A stretch of DNA of 64,000 bases from Microbacterium sp. zg-B96. Its GTDB lineage: Bacteria; Actinomycetota; Actinomycetes; Actinomycetales; Microbacteriaceae. The position numbers and the translations under genes are program-made. A model generated the notes under the pieces. It was not told the DNA's origin. It saw only the letters and a list, made by a program, of their open reading frames with translations, and searched no databases. Below, one piece after another: positions 25,161 to 32,360 of this stretch. Every line of letters begins with the position of its first letter. The stretch's first letter is position 1. Location: contig NZ_CP126738.1 in NCBI RefSeq assembly GCF_030246865.1, positions 2,356,001-2,420,000 of the forward strand. The letters run 5' to 3'.

Positions 25161-25684
25161 CGTGCGCAACCTTCGACTGGTGCGATCAGGACCACAACGC
25201 GGATGACCCGCGCGACCCCGAATGGCACCGCAAAGAAGCCACCGTCAACAGCGGCGAGATCGACCTCGAGTTCGTGCTCGGTATCGAAGCCGGCAAACCG
25301 TACCTGTACTGGTCTAGCGCGGCGGAGTACGACGTTCCCGACGTCGGGGACACCACCCTGCTCGACCTGCAAGCGGCGATCCTGCGCATGCAGAACATGT
25401 ACCTGGAGTTCGCCAAGGCGCACAGCGGTGCGACCGCAGAAATCACCCCCGATGCCGCTTGGAACGCCAACGAGGCAGCGGAGATCGTCGGAGTAACCAC
25501 AGACAACACGAAGCTCTGCATCTTCGGCACGGACGGTGAGATCGCACTCGACCGCGACAGGAGCCTCGCCCTGGCGCTCGCGACCCGACTCACTATCGCC
25601 GCATCAGAACTCCGCGAGGCCCCTGCCCCCGCCCTCAAACGGCACCCCAGCGTCACCCTCGCACTCGCAGAGCGAGACGTTTGA
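25157..25684 (+). CDS. Hypothetical protein, DUF6907-like
   Basis: This 175-residue protein begins CATFDWCDQDHNADD, a cysteine/histidine start that recalls the DUF6907 family of actinobacterial phages and integrative elements. The remainder is acidic, with LDLQAAILRMQNMYLEFAK and RSLALALATRLTIAASELR helices. It is translationally coupled to the gene before it (ATGA). Function is unknown. Confidence 0.68.
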   Translation: MTCATFDWCDQDHNADDPRDPEWHRKEATVNSGEIDLEFVLGIEAGKPYLYWSSAAEYDVPDVGDTTLLDLQAAILRMQNMYLEFAKAHSGATAEITPDAAWNANEAAEIVGVTTDNTKLCIFGTDGEIALDRDRSLALALATRLTIAASELREAPAPALKRHPSVTLALAERDV

Positions 25685-25813
25685 CGCCCCGCGGGTGGGT
25701 GGCCCAACAGTCTCGGGCCACCCACCATCACATGCCTGCCGCCGATGCGGGCACGGCGCTAGATACACGGGTAGGCCCCCGGAAGCCTGCTCCACATATT
25801 GAAAGGGGGAGGC

Positions 25814-26476
25814 GTGACAGCGATCGACGAACTCACCCGCTGGGCACTCTCCGCAACAGTCAGCGGCAATAGGCAGGTCGGAGCTTGGGCGAGCAAGTGT
25901 GTGCTCATCGCCCTATGCCAGTACGCGAATCAGGATCTCGAGGCGTGGCCATCTGCTGACAGCATCGCAGCGGACGTCGGCATGACTCGACGCGACGCAC
26001 GCAACGCGCTGGACGCGTTGGAGCACAACCGACTCATCGAGCGGGCATCCCGCCAGGTCGGAAGGTCTACACGTTGGGTGATCCTCGCTGACCTGGCGGG
26101 ATATCCCGCCACTAAACCGGCGGGCGACGTGGCGGGGAACCTGGCGGGCGACGTGGCGGGGAACCTGGCGGGCGACGTGGCGGGCTTCGTGGCGGGGTAT
26201 CCCGCCACGAAGGGAAAGGAAGAGAACAAGAAGGGAGGGGCCAGCGACCTGACCCCCCTCTCCCCCTACTGCGCTATCCACCCCCTCGGGACAGACCAGC
26301 CATGCCGTCCATGCGGTGAAGCACGCAAGCGGGCCATGGCGAACACCGCTCGGCAGCCGGCAGCCGTTTTCATGCGCACAGTCCAGCCCGGGGTCCACTG
26401 CGCTCCCGGAACACACCGCACGGTCGCAGACGGCACCTGCATCGACTGTGACATCCGCGCAGACGAGGTGGCCTGA
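25814..26476 (+). CDS. Replication-initiator-like winged-helix protein with internal repeats
   Basis: This 220-residue protein has an N-terminal helix-turn-helix domain (about 1-95, with WPSADSIAADVGMTRRDARNAL) like phage replisome organisers, a central repeat (DVAGNLAG repeated, about 100-130) and a C-terminal cysteine-rich part (CAIHPLGTDQPCRPCGEARKR and CAPGTHRTVADGTCIDCDIR) that could bind zinc. The GTG at 25814 follows AAAGGGGGAGG; a TTG at 25799 is an alternative. Three 24-bp direct repeats and two palindromes inside the gene may be the origin it acts on, as in lambda O. The replication role is inferred from architecture. Confidence 0.65.
   Translation: MTAIDELTRWALSATVSGNRQVGAWASKCVLIALCQYANQDLEAWPSADSIAADVGMTRRDARNALDALEHNRLIERASRQVGRSTRWVILADLAGYPATKPAGDVAGNLAGDVAGNLAGDVAGFVAGYPATKGKEENKKGGASDLTPLSPYCAIHPLGTDQPCRPCGEARKRAMANTARQPAAVFMRTVQPGVHCAPGTHRTVADGTCIDCDIRADEVA
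26095..26206. other. Iteron-like array with flanking palindromes (candidate origin)
   Basis: Three direct 24-bp repeats (26119-26142, 26143-26166 and 26167-26190, the last diverging at its end) start GGCGGGCGACGTGGCGGG. They are flanked by GGCGGGATATCCCGCC at 26095-26110 and GGCGGGGTATCCCGCC at 26191-26206. The array lies in the middle of the initiator-like gene. Confidence 0.55.
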
Positions 26477-26477
26477 C

Positions 26478-26642
26478 ATGGGACGTCCAGCACCCAAGCC
26501 GTACAACTTCGACGCCCTCACCTTCGCATGGAACAACCCACACGAGTTCGCCAACCAGATCGCCCTGTACTACTCACAACTCGCCCGGGAAGGTCACGGC
26601 GAATCGGTCGACTGGACGGAGGCCCGCCATGACAGGAGCTAA
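26478..26642 (+). CDS. Small hypothetical protein of the element
   Basis: A 54-residue protein starting MGRPAPKPYNFDALTFAW, with GAGGTGG before its ATG and its start 1 nt after the previous stop. It has no recognised domain. The acidic and aromatic content and operon position suggest a small accessory replication or regulatory protein, but this is a guess. Confidence 0.55.
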   Translation: MGRPAPKPYNFDALTFAWNNPHEFANQIALYYSQLAREGHGESVDWTEARHDRS

Positions 26643-26675
26643 CTCCGGTCGCACCGAGTCGCTGGGCGGTGCCGC

Positions 26676-27062
26676 GTGACCTACCTACCCGACGAGCCCG
26701 TGATCATCCTCACGGCATCTGATGCCCGCATCCTCTGGCAGGCCGCACGCCTCAACGAGCTCCGATTGAAGCACCGCACAGGGGGCAACAACCGCCTCTA
26801 CTCCCTGCTGGTGAACGTGTACCGCGTCGGGCTCGCAGTCTCCCCCGATGCCGCACCCGGCAACGAAACGCGGCAAGAAGCGGCATCGGAGGAACGTGAG
26901 TACTGGACAACACAACAACTGGCGAAAGCGACGGGACAAGCGGAACGAACCATCCGACTACACATCCAGGACAAGACGATCCCCGCAACCAAACCCGGCA
27001 AGAGCTGGCTCATCCACAAAGACGACGCCACCACCTACATCGCCAGCGGACGAAAGCACTGA
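26676..27062 (+). CDS. HTH_17-type DNA-binding protein
   Basis: This 128-residue protein has an N-terminal helical region (ILTASDARILWQAARLNELRL) and a C-terminal excisionase-like winged helix (about 76-125, YWTTQQLAKATGQAERTIR then TKPGKSWLIHKDDATTYI). It starts with GTG. A second small HTH protein in the same element may activate late genes or help replication. Overall function is unknown. Confidence 0.68.
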   Translation: MTYLPDEPVIILTASDARILWQAARLNELRLKHRTGGNNRLYSLLVNVYRVGLAVSPDAAPGNETRQEAASEEREYWTTQQLAKATGQAERTIRLHIQDKTIPATKPGKSWLIHKDDATTYIASGRKH

Positions 27063-27073
27063 AAGGAAACACC

Positions 27074-27616
27074 ATGGCCCTCGACGCACTCGAGAACGAG
27101 ATCCTCACCCTCCGCGACCGCGCCAAAGTACTGCAGCGCAGCCACGGCAACGCGACACGCGAGATCGAAAGCGACACCAGCCTCAGCGCCACCGGCAAGG
27201 AGGACGCCAAGAAGCGCAGCTACGACAGCCACCGCGCCAGCCTGCGCGAACTCCGCCAGCGCGAAGAGCAACTGATCAGCAACAAGATCCAGGAACTCCA
27301 GGGCCGCATCGACTCCACAAGCGGACGCACCGCCGCGGACATCATCGCCTTCCGCGACGCCCAGGACCGAGCCGACCGCATCGCCAAGCCCGAGCAGGCG
27401 CAGCCCATGCTCGAGCGCGCCATCCGGCAGAACGACACCTCGCTCGCCCACGCAATCTTCCGCCGCGCCATCGAGAACGGATGGCGCAGCGTCCAAGATG
27501 CGTTCACCGCGCACCGGCCCGAACTCACCGACGTGGTGCGAGACCTCAACCGCCTCAACGCGCTCAAGGAGAACAGCTTCGAGCGCACGATGCAGTACGC
27601 GTTCATCCTCCGATGA
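27074..27616 (+). CDS. Coiled-coil hypothetical protein of the element
   Basis: This 180-residue protein is almost entirely helical and highly charged, with long heptad-like stretches (LENEILTLRDRAKVLQRS, LRELRQREEQLISNKIQEL). GAAAGGAAACACC precedes its ATG. Such coiled coils occur among phage scaffold and morphogenesis proteins and in satellite genes that reshape capsids, but no specific match is recognised. Its stop overlaps the next gene's ATG. Confidence 0.62.
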   Translation: MALDALENEILTLRDRAKVLQRSHGNATREIESDTSLSATGKEDAKKRSYDSHRASLRELRQREEQLISNKIQELQGRIDSTSGRTAADIIAFRDAQDRADRIAKPEQAQPMLERAIRQNDTSLAHAIFRRAIENGWRSVQDAFTAHRPELTDVVRDLNRLNALKENSFERTMQYAFILR

Positions 27617-27873
27617 CCGAAGACAACCGCGCGACCATCCAGATCGACGATCGCCGCCTCGACCTACCGCAAGCCGAAGCATGGGCAGTCTTCCGCGAAG
27701 CGATCAGCACAGCACACCGCGGAGGGTTCATGCCCATCTCCCAAGACACTGCGGTCTCGATCACTAAGAGCACACGTCTCTCACTCACCATTCGCGGCGA
27801 GTTCGCCGAGGCATACCAAGCACTGCTCACCATCGACCGAACCAACAGAGACAGAACCGGGCGGATCTCATGA
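27613..27873 (+). CDS. Small hypothetical protein of the element
   Basis: An 86-residue acidic protein (IQIDDRRLDLPQAEAWAVF, later TAVSITKSTRLSLTIRGEF). Its ATG overlaps the previous stop and its own stop overlaps a further short frame, each as ATGA. The pattern of couplings supports real translation. I recognise no domain. Confidence 0.6.
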   Translation: MTEDNRATIQIDDRRLDLPQAEAWAVFREAISTAHRGGFMPISQDTAVSITKSTRLSLTIRGEFAEAYQALLTIDRTNRDRTGRIS

Positions 27874-27977
27874 CGACCCCGCGCAGCACCCAGGGGAGGG
27901 TACCCCTCAGCCTCAGCCGCCCAGGTCTCCGGGTACTGCCGACGTCCCTCTCTGAGATTTTTTTCGACACCGGTTGA
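27870..27977 (+). CDS. Possible 35-residue protein
   Basis: An ATG overlapping the previous stop opens a 35-codon frame (MTTPRSTQGRVPLSLSRPG and so on to IFFDTG). A seven-T run lies inside it. The coupling supports translation, but the sequence looks non-coding and may be a cis-acting region instead. Confidence 0.3.
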   Translation: MTTPRSTQGRVPLSLSRPGLRVLPTSLSEIFFDTG

Positions 27978-28011
27978 GCATCGTCTCGCCGGCTGACTGA
28001 CAGGACTTCAC

Positions 28012-28134
28012 ATGGAAACGAACGAATTTGGGGGCGGTGAGGATGCGGTGGTGACGCCGTTGACGATCGTTCAGCGGCGAGAAGAGCGACTCGCCGCGGA
28101 AGGCGGGACGCGCCAACCGCTGCTACTTCTCTGA
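28012..28134 (+). CDS. Possible 40-residue protein
   Basis: An ATG after GACAGGACTTCAC opens a 40-codon frame (METNEFGGGEDAVVTPLTIV and RREERLAAEGG). It may be the surviving start of a gene cut by later insertions. The rest of 28135-28325 contains no frame I can support. Confidence 0.3.
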   Translation: METNEFGGGEDAVVTPLTIVQRREERLAAEGGTRQPLLLL

Positions 28135-28325
28135 GCGCTCCATGTGAAGGCGTCCATGGCCGCTTTATCCTCAGCCCCGTAGGTCCGTAGATCGGACAGG
28201 CTCCATCGCTCGGTCGTGCCCGGGGCATAGTGGAGCACTCGAACGCGACATGCGCGCAACGGTGCCCGCCCACAGGGTCCCGGCTGTCGAGCACTGCCCG
28301 ATAGCCGATCGGCGGATTCAAGCGG

Positions 28326-29535
28326 TCATCGCAACAGGACCGATTTGATGATCTCATTCGGGGTTTGGAACTCGAGCCGTTTGCGGGGTCGGTCGTTGAG
28401 TTCGTGGGCGACGGCGTCGAGCTGGCCTTCGGTGAACCCGTCGAGGTCGGTGCCTTTCGGGAAGTACTGCAGCAGCCCGTTCGTGTTTTCGTTGATGCCG
28501 CGTTGCCAGGGTGAGTGCGGGTCGCAGAAGAACACCTCGATGCCGGTATCGATGCGAACCTTCTCCCAGTCGCGCATCTCTGGTCCTTGATCCCAAGTCA
28601 GTGCGCCGCGCAGCTGCACCGGGAGCTGCTGGATCTTGCGGGTCAGTGCGGGGGCGACCTGGTCGGGCTTGTAGCCGTCGGGGAGGTGAACGAGCATCGT
28701 GAAGTTCGAATGTCGTTCCACGAGCGTGCCAATCGCAGACATGTTCCCCGCGCCGATGATCAGGTCGCCTTCCCAGCTTCCCGGGACGGCCCGATCACTC
28801 GCCGTCGGCGGTCGCTCCGAGATGTTGACCATGTTGGGGATCCGGTTCTTGCGCTGCCCGACCTTCCGACTGGGATGACGCAAGCCCGCGCCCGGTGCGT
28901 AGATGCCGGGTCAGCTTCTGTTTCAACGCGCCCCGCGACTGCACGTAGAGCGACTGGTAGATCGTCTCCACGCTCACCTGCATCTCCGGATCATCGGGGA
29001 GCTCTCGCCTCAGCCGGCCGGCGATCTGCTCCGGCGGTCGACGCTTAGCCAGGTCCTGCTCCACTCTCTCACGCAGTCGCAGGTTGGTCGCCGGCTTCGC
29101 CGGCTTCGGCCGGCACGCCCGCCCCATCGCCGTCATCTGCGCCATCGACGCCCGATATCGGCCACGCACGGGGTTCCGGGACAGTTCCCGAGACACCGTC
29201 GACGGCGCGCGTCCTAGTCGCTTCGCGATCGCGCGTACCGACTCGCCCCGCGCGACGCCGACCGCGATCTCTTCCCGCTCGGCGAACGACAGATACCGGC
29301 CCTGCAGGTCCCGTCCGCGTCGCGGCCGGACGCCGCCGGCAGCGACGAGCATCCGTTTCGCCGTCGTGCGGTCCACCCCAATCTGCTCGCCGACCTCACT
29401 CGCGAACAGCCCGGCCTGGAAACCGTCCCACGCCTGCTGCACTGCATCGAGCCGGAACCTCAACGCCAACTCCGCCACAACACTCTTCCAGTCGCGGCAG
29501 CGATGACACTCGGGGCGGTTGTGTTCGTACGTCAC
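28326..29535 (-). pseudogene. IS30-family transposase, frameshifted
   Basis: The N-terminal part (to about 28880) has the helix-turn-helix region REEIAVGVARGESVRAIAKR with RAPSTVSRELSRN, typical of IS30. The C-terminal part has the integrase-like core with D in WEGDLIIGAG, D in LTWDQGPEM and E in GINENTNGLL, ending at 28326. The two lie in different frames: near 28878 one extra C breaks LRTGRG from LRHPSRKVG, so a +1 shift would be needed to read through. The 5' end is uncertain; a GTG at 29535 is used. The terminal inverted repeats were not identified. Confidence 0.82.
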
Positions 29536-29738
29536 AGGGGCCCAGCACCCGTTGCACCGATGCAGCGAACCGCCGCCCCCGTGATGGGCCGCGTGGTGGT
29601 CAACACGCTCGTGAAAGCACGCGCCTGCGATGTAGTACCCCCACGTAGTGCGAATCGTCTGACCGGACGCGCCGACAAGGCGATGCTCCTCGCTGTACTG
29701 GCGTGAGACTCTCTTTTTGTAGAAGGTGAGGAGTGGTG

Positions 29739-30875
29739 ATGCGTATCGCTGTAATCGGCGCAGGGATCGGCGGACTCGTGGCTGCTGCCGGGCTGCAATC
29801 TGACGGCCATGAGGTGACGGTCTTTGAGCAGAGGCAAAAGCCAAGCCCTGACGGTGCTGGACTGACTCTCTTCAGCAACGCATTCGAGGCGCTGGACTTG
29901 CTGGGCCTTGGCGATGTGGTCAGAAGCATTTCGAGTGGAGCAATCGCCTCGATGCGGTCCGGCCAGCGACACCCCTCGGGGTCGTGGCTCATCACCGTGC
30001 CTCAAAGCGCGGTCGCTTCGATGCGCAGCGTCCACCGTGTCGAACTGCACCGAGCACTCACCGGACAATTGCAAGCCGGAACCCTGCGCACGGGGAGCGC
30101 CGCACTTGTCGCGTCTGACGGCTCCCCGCATGTCACGGTAAACGCCCGGACAGAGCACTTTGACCTCGTAGTCGTCGCCGATGGTATCCGCAGCCGGAAC
30201 CGCGTCTCGCTCGGCTTGGACGCCGGACTCCACTATGCGGGATACACCGCCTGGCGCGGAGTCACCAGCCGCCCTGTCGATATTCACGGAGAGGCCGGCG
30301 AGAGCTGGGGGCGCGGACAGCTTTTCGGGATCGTGCCTCTTCCAGATGATCATGTCTATTGGTTCGGAACGTTGACCACAGCAGCAGGCACGGTGTTTCG
30401 CGACGAGTACAAGGCAGTTCAACGTCAGTTCGACCAGTGGCATGATCCGATCCAAGAGTGCATCACCGCGACCCAGCCGGATGCGGTGATGCGACACGAC
30501 ATCTACGACCTTGCGAAGCCGCTCCCCTCGTTCGTGCGCGGACGTGCGGTTCTGCTAGGCGACGCAGCCCATGCAATGACTCCCAATCTCGGACAAGGCG
30601 CAGGGCAAGGCATCGAAGACGCCGCTACTTTGGCACTCTTGCTTCGCAATGCGGGCATCAACGAACTCGACTCGATGCTCGCGCGCTACTCCGACCTCCG
30701 CCGGAAACGAACCAGCACGATCCAGCAACGCTCGCGCATGGCAGGCCGAGTCGCGCAAGCTGCAAACCCTCTAGCGGTGGGACTGCGTAACGCTGCTCTG
30801 AGACTCACGCCGGGCAAGGTCATGGGTGCGCTAAGTCAACGCATCCACGCATGGCCGAAAACCAAGGGAGCTTGA
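29739..30875 (+). CDS. FAD-dependent monooxygenase (PHBH-fold)
   Basis: This 378-residue flavoprotein hydroxylates or epoxidises an unknown aromatic or polyketide substrate with NAD(P)H and oxygen. The N-terminal FAD motif GAGIGG, the DG region VVVADGIRSRNR (about 145) and the GD motif VLLGDAAHAMTPNLGQGAG (about 270) are intact. The ATG at 29739 has GAGGAG before it. It lies between two insertion sequences inside the element, so it is probably cargo. TetX-type drug inactivators share this fold, but nothing here shows drug specificity. Its stop codon abuts the IS3 end, so the last residues may be altered. Confidence 0.82.
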   Translation: MRIAVIGAGIGGLVAAAGLQSDGHEVTVFEQRQKPSPDGAGLTLFSNAFEALDLLGLGDVVRSISSGAIASMRSGQRHPSGSWLITVPQSAVASMRSVHRVELHRALTGQLQAGTLRTGSAALVASDGSPHVTVNARTEHFDLVVVADGIRSRNRVSLGLDAGLHYAGYTAWRGVTSRPVDIHGEAGESWGRGQLFGIVPLPDDHVYWFGTLTTAAGTVFRDEYKAVQRQFDQWHDPIQECITATQPDAVMRHDIYDLAKPLPSFVRGRAVLLGDAAHAMTPNLGQGAGQGIEDAATLALLLRNAGINELDSMLARYSDLRRKRTSTIQQRSRMAGRVAQAANPLAVGLRNAALRLTPGKVMGALSQRIHAWPKTKGA

Positions 30876-30933
30876 CCCGCTTTTCCGGACACCTGAGTTG
30901 AGGCGATGATCGTCTCAGAGAGGAGTCCGTGAG

Positions 30934-31218
30934 ATGCCTGCTGCCCACCCGCCGGAGTTCCGGCGTCGAGCCCTGGATCTGGTCGCCCAGGGTAACCCGG
31001 TCGGCCAGACCGCCCGTGATCTCGGGATCAGCGAATCCTGTCTTCGGAACTGGATGAACCTGGACGCGGTCGACTCCGGCCGCAAGCCCGGCCTGACCAC
31101 CGATGAGCATCAGGAGCTCGTCGAGTTGCGTCGTCGGTTGCGGGTTCTGGAGATGGAGAACGAGATCCTCAAGCGCGCGTCGGCGTACTTCGCCCGGGAG
31201 AATGTGCTCCCAAAATAG
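30934..31218 (+). CDS. IS3-family transposase OrfA
   Basis: This 94-residue protein has a helix-turn-helix (FRRRALDLVAQGNPVGQTAR, SESCLRNW) and a leucine-zipper-like tail (LVELRRRLRVLEMENEILK) ending AYFARENVLPK, as in IS3 family OrfA. It binds the IS ends and normally forms a fused OrfAB by -1 frameshifting near the CCCAAAATAG at its end. Because orfB is truncated, it cannot make an active transposase. Confidence 0.9.
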   Translation: MPAAHPPEFRRRALDLVAQGNPVGQTARDLGISESCLRNWMNLDAVDSGRKPGLTTDEHQELVELRRRLRVLEMENEILKRASAYFARENVLPK

Positions 31219-31226
31219 GGTTCCGG

Positions 31227-31440
31227 TTGGTCCAGGAGCTCGCCGCTGACGGTGTCCCTGTCGCGGTGGCCTGCCGGTTCCTGAACATCTCAACCTCCGG
31301 CTACTACGACTGGGCCAGGCGGCCACCGTCTGCGCGGGCCATCGCCGACGGCGAACTGACGGCCACGATCCGGCGCATCCATGCCGACTCTCGGCAGACG
31401 TATGGGGCGCCGTGGGTGCTCGCTGAGTTGCGGCTCGGGC
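31227..31440 (+). pseudogene. IS3-family transposase OrfB, N-terminal fragment
   Basis: The frame, which is open from KIGFRLVQELAADGVPVAVA onwards, shows the IS3 OrfB N-terminus (LNISTSGYYDWARRPPS, RRIHADSRQTYGAPWVLAEL). It loses similarity at about 31440, before the DDE catalytic core. The fragment is therefore inactive. The annotated start is a TTG; the natural product would be made by frameshifting from orfA. Confidence 0.85.
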
Positions 31441-31728
31441 TCGACCGTGTACTCCATGGCGCAGAGGGGAGACCTGCCCCACATCCGACTCGGAAGCCGC
31501 TATCGCTTCCGCGTCTCAGAGGTGATCGACGCGATGCGGCCAGAGCGCCCAGTAGCGGACACAAGCAGACCGGTCCCTCGCCGACGCGCGCAGCGCTTAG
31601 CCGATTATGAACGCGGACTGGAGAATATGCGTGCCGCGACCGCGTACATCGACCGCATCGACCCCCACGGGCGCATGACCCAGGACGAAAGCGTCGAAGC
31701 CCTACGGAGAGGCGGGTTCTTAGGGTAG
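31441..31728 (+). pseudogene. Excisionase-like HTH gene, 5'-truncated
   Basis: From about 31445 the frame reads VYSMAQRGDLPHIRLGSRYR and FRVSEVIDAM, the second half of a MerR/excisionase-type winged helix, then a basic and helical tail to GFLG at 31728. Its first helix is missing and is replaced by IS3 sequence, so the gene was cut by the insertion or a deletion. It lies next to attR and may be the remnant of a second xis-like gene. Confidence 0.6.
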
Positions 31729-31729
31729 A

Positions 31730-31754
31730 ACCCCGCATTTACCCCGCAAATTCA
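31730..31754. promoter_or_regulatory. Candidate integrase arm-type sites, right
   Basis: Two ACCCCGCA motifs spaced 12 bp (an exact match in layout to 22379-22403), followed by ATTCA. A third copy, ACCCCGCACTAACC, lies at 31822-31835, 20 bp before attR. Confidence 0.5.
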
Positions 31755-31854
31755 GCGAGCGGCGAAGAGGCCCAGTGATACGACGGGAGCAGTCGGGGGT
31801 ACGGGGGGCAGTGGGTCTGACACCCCGCACTAACCTCTGATATCGCCCCGAACT

Positions 31855-31895
31855 GTATTACAAGTACGGTGCGCTACCAATTGCGCCAAGCCGGC
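31855..31895. other. Attachment site, right copy (attR core, 41 bp)
   Basis: Identical over 41 bp to the 5' part of tRNA-Thr (22284-22324). To its right lies the native upstream flank of the tRNA gene, with a possible native promoter (TAGACT within 31928-31942). Confidence 0.92.
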
Positions 31896-31960
31896 AGTGC
31901 TACGCCGTCGCCGACGAAGCCACCACAGAGTCTAGAGCGTCCAGTGTGCGCCAGCCGCCG

Positions 31961-32233
31961 TCACCCAGTCGTCGGCGGTGCGCTCCAGTTGCGGCCGTCC
32001 CAGTAGCGGCGTCCCGCTGCCGTGTCGTACCACCCGGCCGGCGCGGGCGGCCCGGTGCGGCCGGCGGCGACCGCGGCGCGCTCCTGATCGGCGAGCAGGA
32101 TGCCGTTTTTCACGCCGGTGCGCACGATGAGGTACCCCACCCACAGCACGAGTGCGATCATCCCGAGGTACAGGATCACACCCACAAGGAAAAAGCCCCA
32201 GCCGAAGCCCCACATTCCGCGAAAGTCGCTCAT
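31961..32233 (-). CDS. DUF2510 membrane protein
   Basis: This 90-residue protein has two closely spaced hydrophobic stretches (about residues 8-42) and a C-terminal DUF2510 motif (PAGWYDTAAGRRYWDGRNW), a short tryptophan-rich module common in actinobacterial membrane proteins. It ends just outside the element's right boundary. Function is unknown; the middle resembles short phospholipase D-nuclease-like N-terminal domains, which are usually membrane anchors. Confidence 0.78.
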   Translation of the reverse strand: MSDFRGMWGFGWGFFLVGVILYLGMIALVLWVGYLIVRTGVKNGILLADQERAAVAAGRTGPPAPAGWYDTAAGRRYWDGRNWSAPPTTG

Positions 32234-32360
32234 GCGGTGAGCATACGACCCTCAGTGCGCGCGCACCGCCGAATTCCGGGCGCCGAACCTGCCGAAGAGC
32301 GGGCGCGGCATGACCAGTCCGGCCGCGGAATGCGCGACAGGCGAGCGCCGCCGGGGCCGA

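Larger units (their letters stand above)
30873..31440 (+). mobile_element. IS3-family element, 3'-truncated
   Basis: The likely left end begins with TGACCCGCTTTTCCGGACAC, directly at the stop codon of the monooxygenase gene. orfA is complete, but orfB stops after about 70 residues, where the sequence passes into an unrelated HTH gene remnant. The right inverted repeat is missing. Confidence 0.75.
22284..31895. mobile_element. Integrative element in tRNA-Thr (phage-satellite-like)
   Basis: The 9.6-kb region between two 41-bp att repeats carries a tyrosine integrase, a phage-type repressor divergent from an excisionase, a run of plus-strand small genes with overlapping starts and stops, and a replication-initiator-like gene with internal iterons. 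No terminase large subunit, portal, capsid, tail, lysis or conjugation gene is visible. Its right third holds an IS30, an FAD monooxygenase and a truncated IS3. This composition fits a phage satellite or a decayed prophage or plasmid-like island. Confidence 0.88.

Noticed and set aside
28795..29844. Intact IS30 transposase with a long N-terminal extension
   Set aside because: The frame is broken by an extra base near 28878, and the extension beyond about 29535 runs antisense into the monooxygenase gene.
32256..32335. A fourth copy of repeat B
   Set aside because: It contains GCCGAATTCCGGGC, but the inverted end is missing and the rest does not align with the 76-bp element.
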